DNA of 64,000 nucleotides from Sporobacter sp038405045 (GCA_038405045.1 JBBZIV010000002.1:310001-374000), one strand, 5' to 3'. Positions 26,438 through 35,132 are shown, counted from the stretch's first letter. Made by a program: numbers and translations. Notes: generated by a model not told the origin, from the sequence alone.

Positions 26438-29146
26438 ATGGCTGAAGTCAATGACGGGCGGCCCGATCCGGACGCATTGCTGGAAAGCATTCATTTAAGC
26501 GAACCGAGAAAAGAAGGAAAATTGAAAATATTTTTTGGCTTCGCCGCCGGTGTTGGCAAAACATATGCCATGCTTGATGACGCCAGAGAACAACAAAAAA
26601 ACGGCGTGGATGTTCTTGTCGGCTACTTGGAGCCGCACACAAGGCCGGAGACAATGTCTTTGCTGGAGGGTCTGCCAGTGTTACAGCCCCAAACAATCCA
26701 GTATCGGAACATTCAGCTCAAAGAATTCGACCTTGATGCCGCGCTGAAACGCCAGCCGGAGCTGATCCTTGTCGACGAGCTTGCGCATACAAACGCGGAG
26801 GGGGTTCGGAACAAAAAAAGGTATCAGGATATTGAAGAATTGCTGAAGGCTGGCATCAATGTCTATACGACAGTCAATGTTCAGCATATCGAGAGTTTAA
26901 ACGACATTGTGCAAAATATTACGAAGGTACAAGTCCGAGAAACGATCCCCGACGCCATTTTCGACCGGGCCGATATGGTCAAGCTGATTGATATCGAACC
27001 GGATGAACTGCTTAGGCGTTTCGAAGCAGGCAAAATATACCGTCCCGAGCGGGCCCGCACGGCAATGGATAACTTTTTCACGAAGGGGAATCTGCGTCTT
27101 CTCCGCGAAATAGCCATGCGAAAAGCAACTGATCGTGTCAGCCACGACAATCAGAATGAATTACATATGGCAGAGAAAATGGCCAGCACAAGGCTGTTGG
27201 TTTGCATTGGGCCATCCCCTTCCTCCGCAAAATGTATCCGATGGACGGCGAGGACGGCAGATTCGTTCCACGCCCCCTGGGTAGCAGCCTATGTCGACTG
27301 TTTGGACAGCCAAAACATATCGGAAGAAGATAAGAAAAATATCCGGTTGAACATGGATCTAGCCGAGGAGCTCGGTGGTGAAATTGTCACCCTCAATGGC
27401 GACGATATTGCAACGATCATTGCCAGCTATGCTAAGCTATCAGGGATAACAAATATCGTGGTCGGCAAAAGCCGGAACAAGAAAACATTTTTGTCTTATT
27501 TTGAAATTGACCTTGAAGATAAACTAATAGCCCTTCTGCCAACTGTCGAGCTTCATATCATACCTGGTATCCCTGGGCAGAAAAGATATAAAAAGCCGCG
27601 GCGTAAAATACTGTCTCAAAACATCTCCTTATCATGGTCGGATACGATGAAAGCCCTGGGCTATTTGGTGCTCGCGACACTTCTTTGTTTTGTCCTGCAA
27701 GCGCTAGAGATTGGTGACCAGAATATCATCATGGTGTACATTCTGTCAGTCCTTGCAATTTCACGGACGACTCAAGGGTATTTATACGGTGTATTCTTTT
27801 CAATCCTGAGTGTTCTGGTCTTCAATTTCTTTTTTACCGTACCTTATTATACCTTTAACGCCATCCAACCGGGATACCCAGTCACTTTTGCTGTTATGCT
27901 GCTTGTCGCTCTCGTCACGAGCGCCATGACCGTTCGGGTCAAAACAAACGCGCAGCAAGCTGTTGAAAGAGAGCGGCGCACGGAGGTTCTTTATGAAATC
28001 AATAAAAAGCTGCTTGTCACACGAGGAAATGATAATATAACTGCGCTGACAACGGATTATATTACAAAGCTTTTTTCACGCTCCGCCGTTTTCTATACAC
28101 AAGACCCGGAAAATAAAAAGCAGTTCTCGTTCAAACAAGCCGAAGCGGAGACCGATGCATCCGTACTCTTTTCGGCTGACGAACGCGCTGTCGCGCACTG
28201 GGTTTTCCTAAATCTTAAAAACGCCGGTGCTGGAACCGATACGCTGATGGGTGCAAGTGGATATTATGTGCCTGTGATCGCGCAGGGCAAGCCACTAGGC
28301 GTTATCGGCGTTTCTTGTTTGAACGGAAAACTGAGTCAGGACCGTCGGCTGTACCTACAAATGATTGTCTCACAAGTTGCCCTAGCCCTTGAACGGCAGC
28401 TTCTCTCGGACGAGCAACGAAAAATCCTTATCGATTCCGAAAAAGAAAAAATGCGCAGCAATTTGCTTCGTGCTATCTCACACGATCTGAGAACGCCTTT
28501 GACTTGCATATTCGGTTCAAGTCAGGCGATTCTAGAAAGTGGCGAGTCACTTGATCGGGAGACCCACGTTAAGCTATTGACAGATATTAAAGAAGAATCG
28601 CAGTGGCTGATTCGTATGGTGGAAAATATTTTGTCCGTTACACGGATCAATGAAGGTACTTCCAGCGTCATAAAAACACCGGAGGCCGCTGAAGAAGTTG
28701 TCGCTGAAGCAATCAGCCGAATTCGAAAAAGATTTCCGGAACGTAAAATCGCGGTTAAGGTCCCAGACCAGCTCTTGATCGTCCCGATGGATGGAACACT
28801 CATTGAACAGGTACTTATAAACTTGCTCGAAAACGCGGTAAAGCACTCAGGTAATGAAACCAAAATTGATGTTATTGTCAGTAAAAACGCTGAAGACGCA
28901 GTCTTTGAAGTGCTTGACAACGGCGAAGGGATTTCAGAGCAGGACTTACCTTACGTTTTTGATAGTTATGCACCTGATAGAAAGCGAAGCGCCGATTCAT
29001 CTAGAAATATGGGAATCGGTTTGTCAATTTGCATGTCCATAATAAAGTCTCATAACGGCAGTATGGAGGCCACTAACCGAAAAAAAGGCGGCGCAGCGTT
29101 TAAATTCACCTTGCCACTTGTAGAGGAACAAAAAGATGGAGAATAA
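26438..29146 (+). CDS. kdpD: Sensor histidine kinase KdpD
   Basis: A 902-residue sensor kinase that senses potassium limitation and phosphorylates KdpE. Order: N-terminal KdpD domain with a P-loop-like G-F-A-A-G-V-G-K-T, a USP-like region, four transmembrane helices near residues 400-500 (nucleotides about 27,640-27,960), a GAF-like region, the dimerisation His in I-S-H-D-L-R-T-P-L, then the ATPase N-box (L-L-E-N-A-V-K-H) and G-boxes (D-N-G-E-G-I and G-I-G-L-S-I). ATG 26438 (M-A-E-V-N-D-G-R-P-D-P-D) is chosen over ATG 26402, which has no ribosome binding site. Overlaps kdpE by 11 bases. Confidence 0.95.
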   Translation: MAEVNDGRPDPDALLESIHLSEPRKEGKLKIFFGFAAGVGKTYAMLDDAREQQKNGVDVLVGYLEPHTRPETMSLLEGLPVLQPQTIQYRNIQLKEFDLDAALKRQPELILVDELAHTNAEGVRNKKRYQDIEELLKAGINVYTTVNVQHIESLNDIVQNITKVQVRETIPDAIFDRADMVKLIDIEPDELLRRFEAGKIYRPERARTAMDNFFTKGNLRLLREIAMRKATDRVSHDNQNELHMAEKMASTRLLVCIGPSPSSAKCIRWTARTADSFHAPWVAAYVDCLDSQNISEEDKKNIRLNMDLAEELGGEIVTLNGDDIATIIASYAKLSGITNIVVGKSRNKKTFLSYFEIDLEDKLIALLPTVELHIIPGIPGQKRYKKPRRKILSQNISLSWSDTMKALGYLVLATLLCFVLQALEIGDQNIIMVYILSVLAISRTTQGYLYGVFFSILSVLVFNFFFTVPYYTFNAIQPGYPVTFAVMLLVALVTSAMTVRVKTNAQQAVERERRTEVLYEINKKLLVTRGNDNITALTTDYITKLFSRSAVFYTQDPENKKQFSFKQAEAETDASVLFSADERAVAHWVFLNLKNAGAGTDTLMGASGYYVPVIAQGKPLGVIGVSCLNGKLSQDRRLYLQMIVSQVALALERQLLSDEQRKILIDSEKEKMRSNLLRAISHDLRTPLTCIFGSSQAILESGESLDRETHVKLLTDIKEESQWLIRMVENILSVTRINEGTSSVIKTPEAAEEVVAEAISRIRKRFPERKIAVKVPDQLLIVPMDGTLIEQVLINLLENAVKHSGNETKIDVIVSKNAEDAVFEVLDNGEGISEQDLPYVFDSYAPDRKRSADSSRNMGIGLSICMSIIKSHNGSMEATNRKKGGAAFKFTLPLVEEQKDGE

Positions 29147-29849
29147 GACACTTGTGATGATTGTTGATGACGAGGGAAGTATCAGCAATTTCATGTCTGC
29201 CGTGCTAACGTCAAATGATTTCAACGTTATAAAAGCGGCAACAGGCAAGGAAGCTATTTCGATGGCAGCCTCACATGTACCAGATCTGATTTTGCTTGAT
29301 CTCGGCCTGCCCGATATGGACGGACTTGAAGTATTGAGAACTATCCGGCAATGGACAGGGCTTCCGATTATTGTTGTTTCTGCGCGGGGACATGAACGTG
29401 AGAAGGTTGAGGCGCTTGACCTTGGCGCAGACGACTATATAACGAAGCCGTTCGGAACAGCTGAATTGTTGGCTCGGATCAGAACTGCCTTGCGACACTG
29501 TCTCAAGTCGACGGAATCCTCAGTCCTTGAAAAGGGTAAGTTTGCCGTCGGAGACCTTGAAGTCGATTTTGAAAAGAGACTCGTCGCCTTATCAGGAAAA
29601 GAGCTGCATCTTACACCGATTGAATATAAAATCATCGTGTTACTTTCAAAACATGCCGGGAAAGTTTTGACACACGATTTTATCATCAAAGAAGTCTGGG
29701 GGCCCTATACGAGTGATACATTTTCGAGCGAAGTACAAGCCCTGCGTGTAAATATGGCCAATATCCGGAGGAAACTGGAGATCAACCCCGCTGAACCACG
29801 GTATATTGGTACTGAAGTTGGCGTCGGGTATCGGATGGTCGAGGATTAA
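29136..29849 (+). CDS. kdpE: KDP operon response regulator KdpE
   Basis: A 237-residue OmpR-class regulator: receiver domain (acidic D-D-E near residue 10, phosphorylated Asp in L-L-D-L-G-L-P about 53, Lys in I-T-K-P) and a winged-helix DNA-binding domain (about 135-235, ending R-Y-I-G-T-E-V-G-V-G-Y-R-M). It activates kdpFABC when phosphorylated; the CTTTATAC repeats before kdpF are its likely target. The end of the operon shows no clear terminator. Confidence 0.96.
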   Translation: MENKTLVMIVDDEGSISNFMSAVLTSNDFNVIKAATGKEAISMAASHVPDLILLDLGLPDMDGLEVLRTIRQWTGLPIIVVSARGHEREKVEALDLGADDYITKPFGTAELLARIRTALRHCLKSTESSVLEKGKFAVGDLEVDFEKRLVALSGKELHLTPIEYKIIVLLSKHAGKVLTHDFIIKEVWGPYTSDTFSSEVQALRVNMANIRRKLEINPAEPRYIGTEVGVGYRMVED

Positions 29850-29906
29850 ATTTTTGCGAATACCCTTGGAAGCGCTCCAGATCATCGGAAATTTTTTTCA
29901 AACAAC

Positions 29907-29935
29907 TTGACAAAAAGATTTTATCAGGCTACAAT
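29907..29935 (+). promoter_or_regulatory. Sigma-A promoter of the tetR-apbE cassette
   Basis: TTGACA at 29907-29912 and TACAAT at 29930-29935, 17 bases apart. The -10 box lies inside the palindrome that follows. Confidence 0.88.
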
Positions 29936-29974
29936 ATGAATGAATAGAAAAATATTCATTCATATTGTAGCCTG
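29925..29974. promoter_or_regulatory. Perfect 22-base palindromic operator over the -10 box
   Basis: The arms (29925-29946 and 29953-29974) are exact inverted copies separated by GAAAAA. The inner arms read TGAATGAATA and TATTCATTCA, and ATTCATTC steps are common in TetR operators. Because the palindrome covers the -10 box and the transcription start, a bound TetR protein would block its own promoter. No T-run follows, so this is not a terminator. Confidence 0.8.
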
Positions 29975-30022
29975 TTCATATGCCAAATCCGTAAACGACA
30001 AAAAATTAAGGGGATTATACGG

Positions 30023-30610
30023 ATGAAAGATAAAAAAGAAATTTTGTACGATTGCGCCCGGCAGTTGTTCGCCACAAAAGGATTTAAGGATACCGGTGTT
30101 TCTGACATTACAAAGCTGGCCGGTTTCGCTGTGGGTACCTTCTACAATTATTTTCCGTCAAAAGATAGATTGTTTTTCGAGATTCTCGAGCAGGAAACAG
30201 CGTCAATGATGAAAGGGATTATGAGTAAGATTAACCTTGATGACCACCCAATTAAGCTCATCAAAAAAATGCTCGCATTGAATATGGAGGGAATGCTCTC
30301 CAACCCCATCCTGAGTCAGTGGTACAAACCGGACGTTTACAACAAAATCGAAACGATTTTCCGTGATGAAAACGGCCTGGACGCCATGGAGTTTTTATAC
30401 CATGATTTTAAGAAGCTCGTTGAAAAGTGGCAGAGCGAAGGAAAAATGCGTTCAGATATTTCGAGCGAGATGATCATGGCCCTGTTTGGCGCTATCATTA
30501 GGATCGGTTATCACAAAGAGGAAGTCGGCCTGCAATATTTTCCAGAACTGCAGGAACATCTAACGGATTTTGTTCTAAGCGGCCTGAGTGACAACGTCCG
30601 GAAAGAGTGA
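30023..30610 (+). CDS. TetR family transcriptional regulator
   Basis: A 195-residue protein. The N-terminal helix-turn-helix is typical: L-F-A-T-K-G-F-K-D-T-G-V-S-D-I-T, then G-F-A-V-G-T-F-Y-N-Y-F-P-S-K-D. The rest is the all-helical ligand-binding and dimerisation part. The operator before the gene suggests autorepression, and six bases separate it from apbE, so it likely controls the whole cassette. The ligand is unknown. Confidence 0.92.
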   Translation: MKDKKEILYDCARQLFATKGFKDTGVSDITKLAGFAVGTFYNYFPSKDRLFFEILEQETASMMKGIMSKINLDDHPIKLIKKMLALNMEGMLSNPILSQWYKPDVYNKIETIFRDENGLDAMEFLYHDFKKLVEKWQSEGKMRSDISSEMIMALFGAIIRIGYHKEEVGLQYFPELQEHLTDFVLSGLSDNVRKE

Positions 30611-30616
30611 ACGACT

Positions 30617-31576
30617 ATGATCACGATAAAGGACTTTGCAGAAACAAAATTTTATGGCATGGGTACGCAAATGGCCTACAGAGCCATAGGACGCCGTTCG
30701 GAAAAGGCGCTGCGAGCCGTTCAGGCGGCATCGCATAGGCTGGAACGCCTTCTCAGCCGATTTATACCGGAAAGTGACATCGCAAGACTTAACTGCGCCG
30801 CTGGTGTAAGGTGCGAAAATATTAGTGCCGAAACCTTTGCCGTTTTACGAGAGGCGCTAAGGCTGTCAGAGCTTTCCGACGGATTGTTCGACCCCACCGT
30901 CGGCCCGTTGGTCGATGTGTGGGATTATAAGCACGCGGTCAGCCCGCCCGCAGATAAAACCATCAAGGAGGCTGTTTCAATTGTTAATTTCAGGGATTTA
31001 GAATTACATACGGGGGATCAAACCGGGTTTCTGAAAAAATGCGGACAGAGTTTAGATCTGGGCGGTATCGGCAAAGGCTTTGCCAGCGACTGTTTTATGC
31101 AGATATTTAAAAAATGTGGCTTATCATCTGCGTTTTCCAATATCGGCGGCAATGTGTCCACACTGGGTAGCAGGCCTGATGGTTCGGCTTGGCGTGTTGG
31201 AATCCGCCACCCTAGAAATGAAGGTCTGATTGGCGCGGTTGAAGTAATCAATCAGGCGGTGGTTACATCGGGCGATTATGAGCGTTTCTTCACCGACAGG
31301 TTTGGCAGGCGATATCACCACATATTGAATCCGCGTACAGGCTACCCCGCCATGTCAGGACTCATCAGTGTTACAATCGTTTGTGACAGTGCCATCACAG
31401 CAGATGCGCTATCCACCGCCGTGTTTGTGGCCGGGCTGGATATAGGGATTGAGCTGATCAAAAAAATTCCCACAACCCAGGCGGTTTTAATTGATAAAGA
31501 CCTAAATGTATATTTCACAGCGGGACTTCGCGGCGGCTTGCGAATCAGCACCAACCATCAGTCCATATTAATATAA
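30617..31576 (+). CDS. apbE: FAD:protein FMN transferase (ApbE)
   Basis: A 319-residue ApbE, which splits FAD and links FMN covalently to a threonine of its target. Visible family features are S-R-F-I-P-E-S-D-I-A-R-L-N (about 50), G-L-F-D-P-T-V-G-P-L (about 92), L-D-L-G-G-I-G-K-G-F-A (about 150), N-I-G-G-N-V and G-R-R-Y-H-H-I-L-N-P-R-T-G-Y-P. No signal peptide or lipobox is seen, so the enzyme may be cytoplasmic or poorly anchored, unlike many periplasmic ApbE proteins. The next gene encodes an apparent substrate. Confidence 0.94.
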   Translation: MITIKDFAETKFYGMGTQMAYRAIGRRSEKALRAVQAASHRLERLLSRFIPESDIARLNCAAGVRCENISAETFAVLREALRLSELSDGLFDPTVGPLVDVWDYKHAVSPPADKTIKEAVSIVNFRDLELHTGDQTGFLKKCGQSLDLGGIGKGFASDCFMQIFKKCGLSSAFSNIGGNVSTLGSRPDGSAWRVGIRHPRNEGLIGAVEVINQAVVTSGDYERFFTDRFGRRYHHILNPRTGYPAMSGLISVTIVCDSAITADALSTAVFVAGLDIGIELIKKIPTTQAVLIDKDLNVYFTAGLRGGLRISTNHQSILI

Positions 31577-31592
31577 AGGGAAGGTGTTTTTA

Positions 31593-32066
31593 ATGACGGT
31601 AACTAAAACGAGAAAGGGGAAATCTAAGGTGTGGATTGTTTTATTGGTAATTGTCGGCGTAATTGTAATCGGACTGAGTGTGGTCATGATTGCGTCTGAA
31701 CCGGGACGGCGCGAAGCCATGAATGTGACCATTGGCAACGTCGACTTTAAGCGGCTTCGTGATGGTGTTTACATCGGACAGTACACAGGAGTCAAAGATC
31801 ATCTACGCGACACAAAGGTTGAAGTGACAATATCCTCCGGCGAAATTACTGACATTAAGGTCATTGAGGGCGCGCTGGCAAACGAAAAACAGACCACCGA
31901 AGTTAGAAATGGCCAGACCATCAATGACCTCTTCGCTCGGGTTATTCAGTCTGATTCACTGCAGGTGGATGTTATAAGCGGTGCGACAATCTCTTCAAAG
32001 GTGCATCTCAAAGCAATAGAGAACGCACTGGAGCAGGCGGAAATAGATGAAGGAGAAGCGTCATGA
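31593..32066 (+). CDS. Membrane-anchored FMN-binding domain protein, probable flavinylation target
   Basis: A 157-residue protein with a basic start (T-R-K-G-K-S-K), one transmembrane helix (about 13-34) and an FMN_bind domain outside. The flavinylation signature D-V-I-S-G-A-T (about residue 135) carries the threonine that ApbE modifies in Na+-NQR, RnfG and related proteins. ATG 31593 is preferred over GTG 31584 because GGAAGG lies at better spacing. It sits directly after apbE and overlaps the flavodoxin gene by 4 bases. The expected role is an extracytoplasmic electron carrier; no Rnf or NQR genes are adjacent. Confidence 0.9.
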   Translation: MTVTKTRKGKSKVWIVLLVIVGVIVIGLSVVMIASEPGRREAMNVTIGNVDFKRLRDGVYIGQYTGVKDHLRDTKVEVTISSGEITDIKVIEGALANEKQTTEVRNGQTINDLFARVIQSDSLQVDVISGATISSKVHLKAIENALEQAEIDEGEAS

Positions 32067-32500
32067 GTAGAATAGCTGTGATATACGCGACAAAGACAGG
32101 CCATTCAGAAAAGCTCGCCAAAGCGGTCGCGCAGGCGGTAGGCTGCGCAGCCTACAATGCAGTGAACATTTCCATGCCGATCAACGCTGATTTGTTGTTT
32201 CTTGTCGGAGGTATCTATGCAGGGAAAAGTCATCCCGAGATGATTCGTTTCGCCGAGAGTCTTGGCGGCAGCGCCGGGAAGAAGGCGGTGTTGATTACCA
32301 CGAGCGTTTCTGTCAGCAATAGAAGCCAGCCGGATATCCGCCGTATTTTAAGTGAAGCGGGCATTAAAATTCTCGACGAACACGCCTGCGCGGGCAGTTT
32401 GCTGTTTTTAAAGTCCGGGCATCCCGATACGGAAGATATTGCGGAGATAGTCCGGCGTGCGATCGAGATTAAAAACCAATTTGAGAACCCAAACCCATGA
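32063..32500 (+). CDS. Flavodoxin-like protein
   Basis: A 145-residue flavodoxin-type fold. The FMN phosphate-binding loop Y-A-T-K-T-G-H-S-E-K is at the N-terminus, and the second loop region (L-V-G-G-I-Y-A-G-K) follows near residue 55. It overlaps the FMN-binding gene by 4 bases (ATGA) and is probably translated with it. It could pass electrons, or act as a flavodoxin-like oxidoreductase such as a protoporphyrinogen oxidase-like member; the sequence alone does not tell which. Confidence 0.85.
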   Translation: MSRIAVIYATKTGHSEKLAKAVAQAVGCAAYNAVNISMPINADLLFLVGGIYAGKSHPEMIRFAESLGGSAGKKAVLITTSVSVSNRSQPDIRRILSEAGIKILDEHACAGSLLFLKSGHPDTEDIAEIVRRAIEIKNQFENPNP

Positions 32501-32643
32501 TGGCAGATACTTCTGACGATTGGATTAATGAAGAGGATAGGAAAAAGACGGGTACGACTATAAACCCGAAAGCGCAATTGCTTGTTAAAACGATGAGTAT
32601 TGTGAGTGTAAGAAATTATGAGAAATATTATAAAAAACTATAG
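32497..32643 (+). CDS. Possible 48-residue protein of the flavin cassette
   Basis: An open frame of 48 codons starts at ATG 32497 in an ATGA overlap with the flavodoxin stop and ends TAG 32643. It is charged (M-M-A-D-T-S-D-D-W-I-N-E-E-D-R-K-K) with no membrane helix, and runs into the start of the next gene. The overlap pattern continues that of the two genes before it, which is the main reason to list it. It could equally be a leftover from a longer gene. Confidence 0.35.
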   Translation: MMADTSDDWINEEDRKKTGTTINPKAQLLVKTMSIVSVRNYEKYYKKL

Positions 32644-33106
32644 AGGTATGAATATCGTCGGTCAGGGCGGAAAAATAATACTGTTTATGCTGCCATCACT
32701 GATTGCGGCTCTCGCGCTTCATGTGTATTTCCCGCAAATTGCGGGGCTGCCCAAAGGCGCCGGGTTTCTCCGCCCGGTGGGCTATGTGCTGTTGGTGCCT
32801 GGCCTTGTGTTATGGGCGGCGGCGGTTATACAGCTTCTGGCCGGTTTTCCAAAAGGGAAACTGGTAATGACCGGCGCATACGGCATTGTTCGCAATCCGA
32901 TATACTCTAGCGTGACATGGTTTATTCTCCCGGCCGTATCGCTTATCACGCTGACCTGGGTATATCTGGCTGTTTCAGTTTTTCTATTTACAGGTGTCGT
33001 GATTTTCATCAGGATAGAGGAAAAGAGCCTGCGCACGGCCTTTGGCGGCGAATATGAAGCGTATCTTAAAAGGGTTGACAGGATGATTCCGTTTAGAAAG
33101 CCATAA
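32618..33106 (+). CDS. Isoprenylcysteine carboxyl methyltransferase (ICMT) family membrane protein
   Basis: A 162-residue membrane protein with four predicted helices (about 21-42, 52-72, 88-108, 110-130). The C-terminal half shows the family pattern: G-A-Y-G-I-V-R-N-P-I-Y near 89-99 and I-E-E-K-S-L, G-G-E-Y-E-A-Y and R-M-I-P near the end, which form the SAM pocket in ICMT/PEMT-type enzymes. Bacterial members methylate varied lipids or amines; the substrate here is unknown. The ATG at 32618 has a weak ribosome binding site; ATG 32648 (AGAGGT) is a possible alternative. Last gene of the TetR cassette. Confidence 0.75.
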   Translation: MRNIIKNYRGMNIVGQGGKIILFMLPSLIAALALHVYFPQIAGLPKGAGFLRPVGYVLLVPGLVLWAAAVIQLLAGFPKGKLVMTGAYGIVRNPIYSSVTWFILPAVSLITLTWVYLAVSVFLFTGVVIFIRIEEKSLRTAFGGEYEAYLKRVDRMIPFRKP

Positions 33107-33137
33107 ACCGAAACGGACAATAAAGACAAATGATCTA

Positions 33138-33175
33138 AAAAAAGCGGCGGGACGTTTAAAAACGTCCCGCCGCTT
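33138..33175. terminator. Bidirectional terminator after the flavin cassette and antiporter remnant
   Basis: AAGCGGCGGGACGTTT pairs with AACGTCCCGCCGCTT. T-runs follow on the minus strand (TTTTTTT). It ends the antiporter remnant and probably the cassette as well. Confidence 0.85.
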
Positions 33176-33188
33176 AACACTGTTGAAT

Positions 33189-33980
33189 TTACATGGAGGT
33201 TGACACCGCTGGGCTGTCAAGATTGAGCTTTTGCTTATTTTTATTGATAAACTTCAGGAAGATAACCGGAAGCACAAGGCTGGAAATGAGAGCGGTGACA
33301 ACAAGCGCCGAGTAGAAAGTTTCGTCAATAATATGATTCTCCAAGGCGATTGCAGAGCCGATCAGCAAAAGGCTAAACTGCGCCGCCAGCAGTGAACCGG
33401 TATGCATGGCAAGCTTTTTGCCAAACACCTTTGTGAAAAGGAAGGCCGGAATAAACTTCGCCAAGAACATCAGACCAAAGAGGCAGGGAATCAGCACAAT
33501 GACGTTCCACGAACTGAAAACGGCCGGAATATTGAGATTTGACCCTGTGATGATAAAAAAGAGCGGGATAAAAAATCCAAAGCCGATCGTGTCGAGCTGC
33601 TTGTGAATGACTTCTTTTTCGCTTTTCTTTAAAACGATCGCCAGCGTGATACCAGCCAGATAGGCACCGAGCACAACATCATAATTGAGCATATAGAAAA
33701 TTGTTGCGAAGATGAACATGATGGCCAGGGCAAACCGCGATTCCAAGTTAAAAAAGCTGTTGACCTTTAAGGTGGTGTAGCGGTCACCGACTTTGTCTTT
33801 TACCATTTTAAAGACTTTAACGGTGACGAAGATGCCGAGCACGATGAGGATATTATAGACAAGACCCATCAGCGACAAGTGGCTGTATGAGGAAATTAAG
33901 AATAGGCAGATCACTTCGCTGATTGTCATATACAACACAATTGTCTGTCCGTAAAAAGTATCCGAAATATTGTTTTCTTT
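33189..33980 (-). pseudogene. Cation/proton antiporter, N-terminal half missing
   Basis: The minus strand codes for the C-terminal half of a CPA2-type Na+(K+)/H+ antiporter, ending M-stop at 33189 with about seven helices and the K-K-S-E-K-E-V segment. The frame continues above the first GTG (33938): I-S-D-T-F-Y-G-Q-T-I-V-L-Y-M, a typical internal helix of the family, before TAG at 33981-33983. A full antiporter would have about 130-150 more residues here, but the Crp-type promoter region follows instead. No ribosome binding site is seen before 33938. It is a decayed gene or a partial copy; a short functional form is unlikely. Confidence 0.75.
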
Positions 33981-34066
33981 CTAGCGGTTTAATTGCTTAT
34001 TTGACAGGCGCAAATCGAGAAAAAATTTGACTATGCCGGTCAAGACGGGCGCACGCCAAAACACGA

Positions 34067-34095
34067 TTGAAATAAGCGGAAAGACGAAATATAAT
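34067..34095 (+). promoter_or_regulatory. Promoter of the Crp/Fnr regulator gene
   Basis: TTGAAA at 34067-34072 and TATAAT at 34090-34095 with a 17-base spacer. Confidence 0.75.
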
Positions 34096-34125
34096 GGTGT
34101 TATCGAAATTGATTGGGAGCCGCTT

Positions 34126-34824
34126 ATGAAAAATTACAAATGTATGAAGGACCTGGATCTGTTTCAGGCGCTCAACAACACGGAAAAGCAGCAGATCATA
34201 AAGTTGGCTAAAGGCAGGCGCTACGCCAAGGGCGACCGCATTTTCGCTGAGGGTGACCCGGCGGATACAATTTTTCTGGTGCGTTACGGCAAGGTGCTTC
34301 TGTACAAATGCTCCGAAGAAGGCAAGGAAATTGCGCTCGATATTCTTGAGGAAAATGATATTATCGGGGAAAACACGATTTTTGACGAAATGTTCCAAAC
34401 CCTCAATGCCCGGGCGCTGGAGGAGACGTTTGTCTGTCGCTGCTATAAAAACGACTTTGTGAAGCTACTGAAGAACCCGGAAATCTCGATAAAGCTGATC
34501 AAAGCGCTGACGGATAGGCTCAACAGCTACACGAACTCTATGTCGGACATGGCTTTTTGCGATGTGAAGAACAGGGTACTCAATACGCTCGTCCGGTTGA
34601 GTCGGAAATACGGCACCGTAACGCCGGAAGGCACCCAGCTGACAGTGCGCCTCAGCCATGAGGATATCGCGCATCTCGTCAACGCCTCGCGCGTTATGGT
34701 GACAAATTCAATCAACGCGCTGCGTCAGGAAGGCAGGATCATTAGCCATCAGCGCCGCTTTATTCTGCCAACCCATCATGGGGATAAAGTTGCCGCTGCC
34801 GGCAGAAAAAATTCTATTTTGTAA
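34126..34824 (+). CDS. Crp/Fnr family transcriptional regulator
   Basis: A 232-residue regulator. The N-terminal cyclic-nucleotide-binding-like beta roll covers about 10-125 (F-A-E-G-D-P-A-D-T-I-F-L-V is typical), the C-terminal helix-turn-helix is L-S-H-E-D-I-A-H-L-V-N-A-S-R-V-M-V (about 180-205). No cysteine cluster for a Fnr iron-sulfur centre is seen. The frame is open upstream to 34027, but the promoter at 34067-34095 and GGGAG before ATG 34126 place the start. The effector is unknown. Confidence 0.88.
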   Translation: MKNYKCMKDLDLFQALNNTEKQQIIKLAKGRRYAKGDRIFAEGDPADTIFLVRYGKVLLYKCSEEGKEIALDILEENDIIGENTIFDEMFQTLNARALEETFVCRCYKNDFVKLLKNPEISIKLIKALTDRLNSYTNSMSDMAFCDVKNRVLNTLVRLSRKYGTVTPEGTQLTVRLSHEDIAHLVNASRVMVTNSINALRQEGRIISHQRRFILPTHHGDKVAAAGRKNSIL

Positions 34825-34892
34825 AACACTTGACGGAAATACGCGAGTTTATACTGTAAACTGACAACATCTTAATTAAAGAGGTGCATATT

Positions 34893-35132
34893 ATGGATGT
34901 TCGTCAGACAATCAAAGGCCAGATCGTCGGTGCGCTTAAAAACGCAGCTTTCCCAATCGCGACACCGGAAGCTTTGCTGGCTGCCTTTCCTAACGGCGCG
35001 GATACAACATGCCAGGCCGGGGACCTGAAGGTGACGGCCGGAGAGGCCGGTAAACTGCTCAAGGCCGACGATTTTCCGTTTCAATCGGCTGAGGACGTCG
35101 GCGAGACGATTGTCAGCCGCGCCGGTCTGTAA
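34893..35132 (+). CDS. MTH865-family small protein
   Basis: A 79-residue protein matching the MTH865 family (PF07747): M-D-V, then [24 protein letters not shown] and A-E-D-V. The family is helical and has no known function; many members are archaeal. GTG 34884 lies in frame, but the ATG at 34893 with GAGGTG eight bases before it is better. An AGTTTA-TACTG-TAAACT palindrome lies just upstream (34849-34865). Confidence 0.85.
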   Translation: MDVRQTIKGQIVGALKNAAFPIATPEALLAAFPNGADTTCQAGDLKVTAGEAGKLLKADDFPFQSAEDVGETIVSRAGL

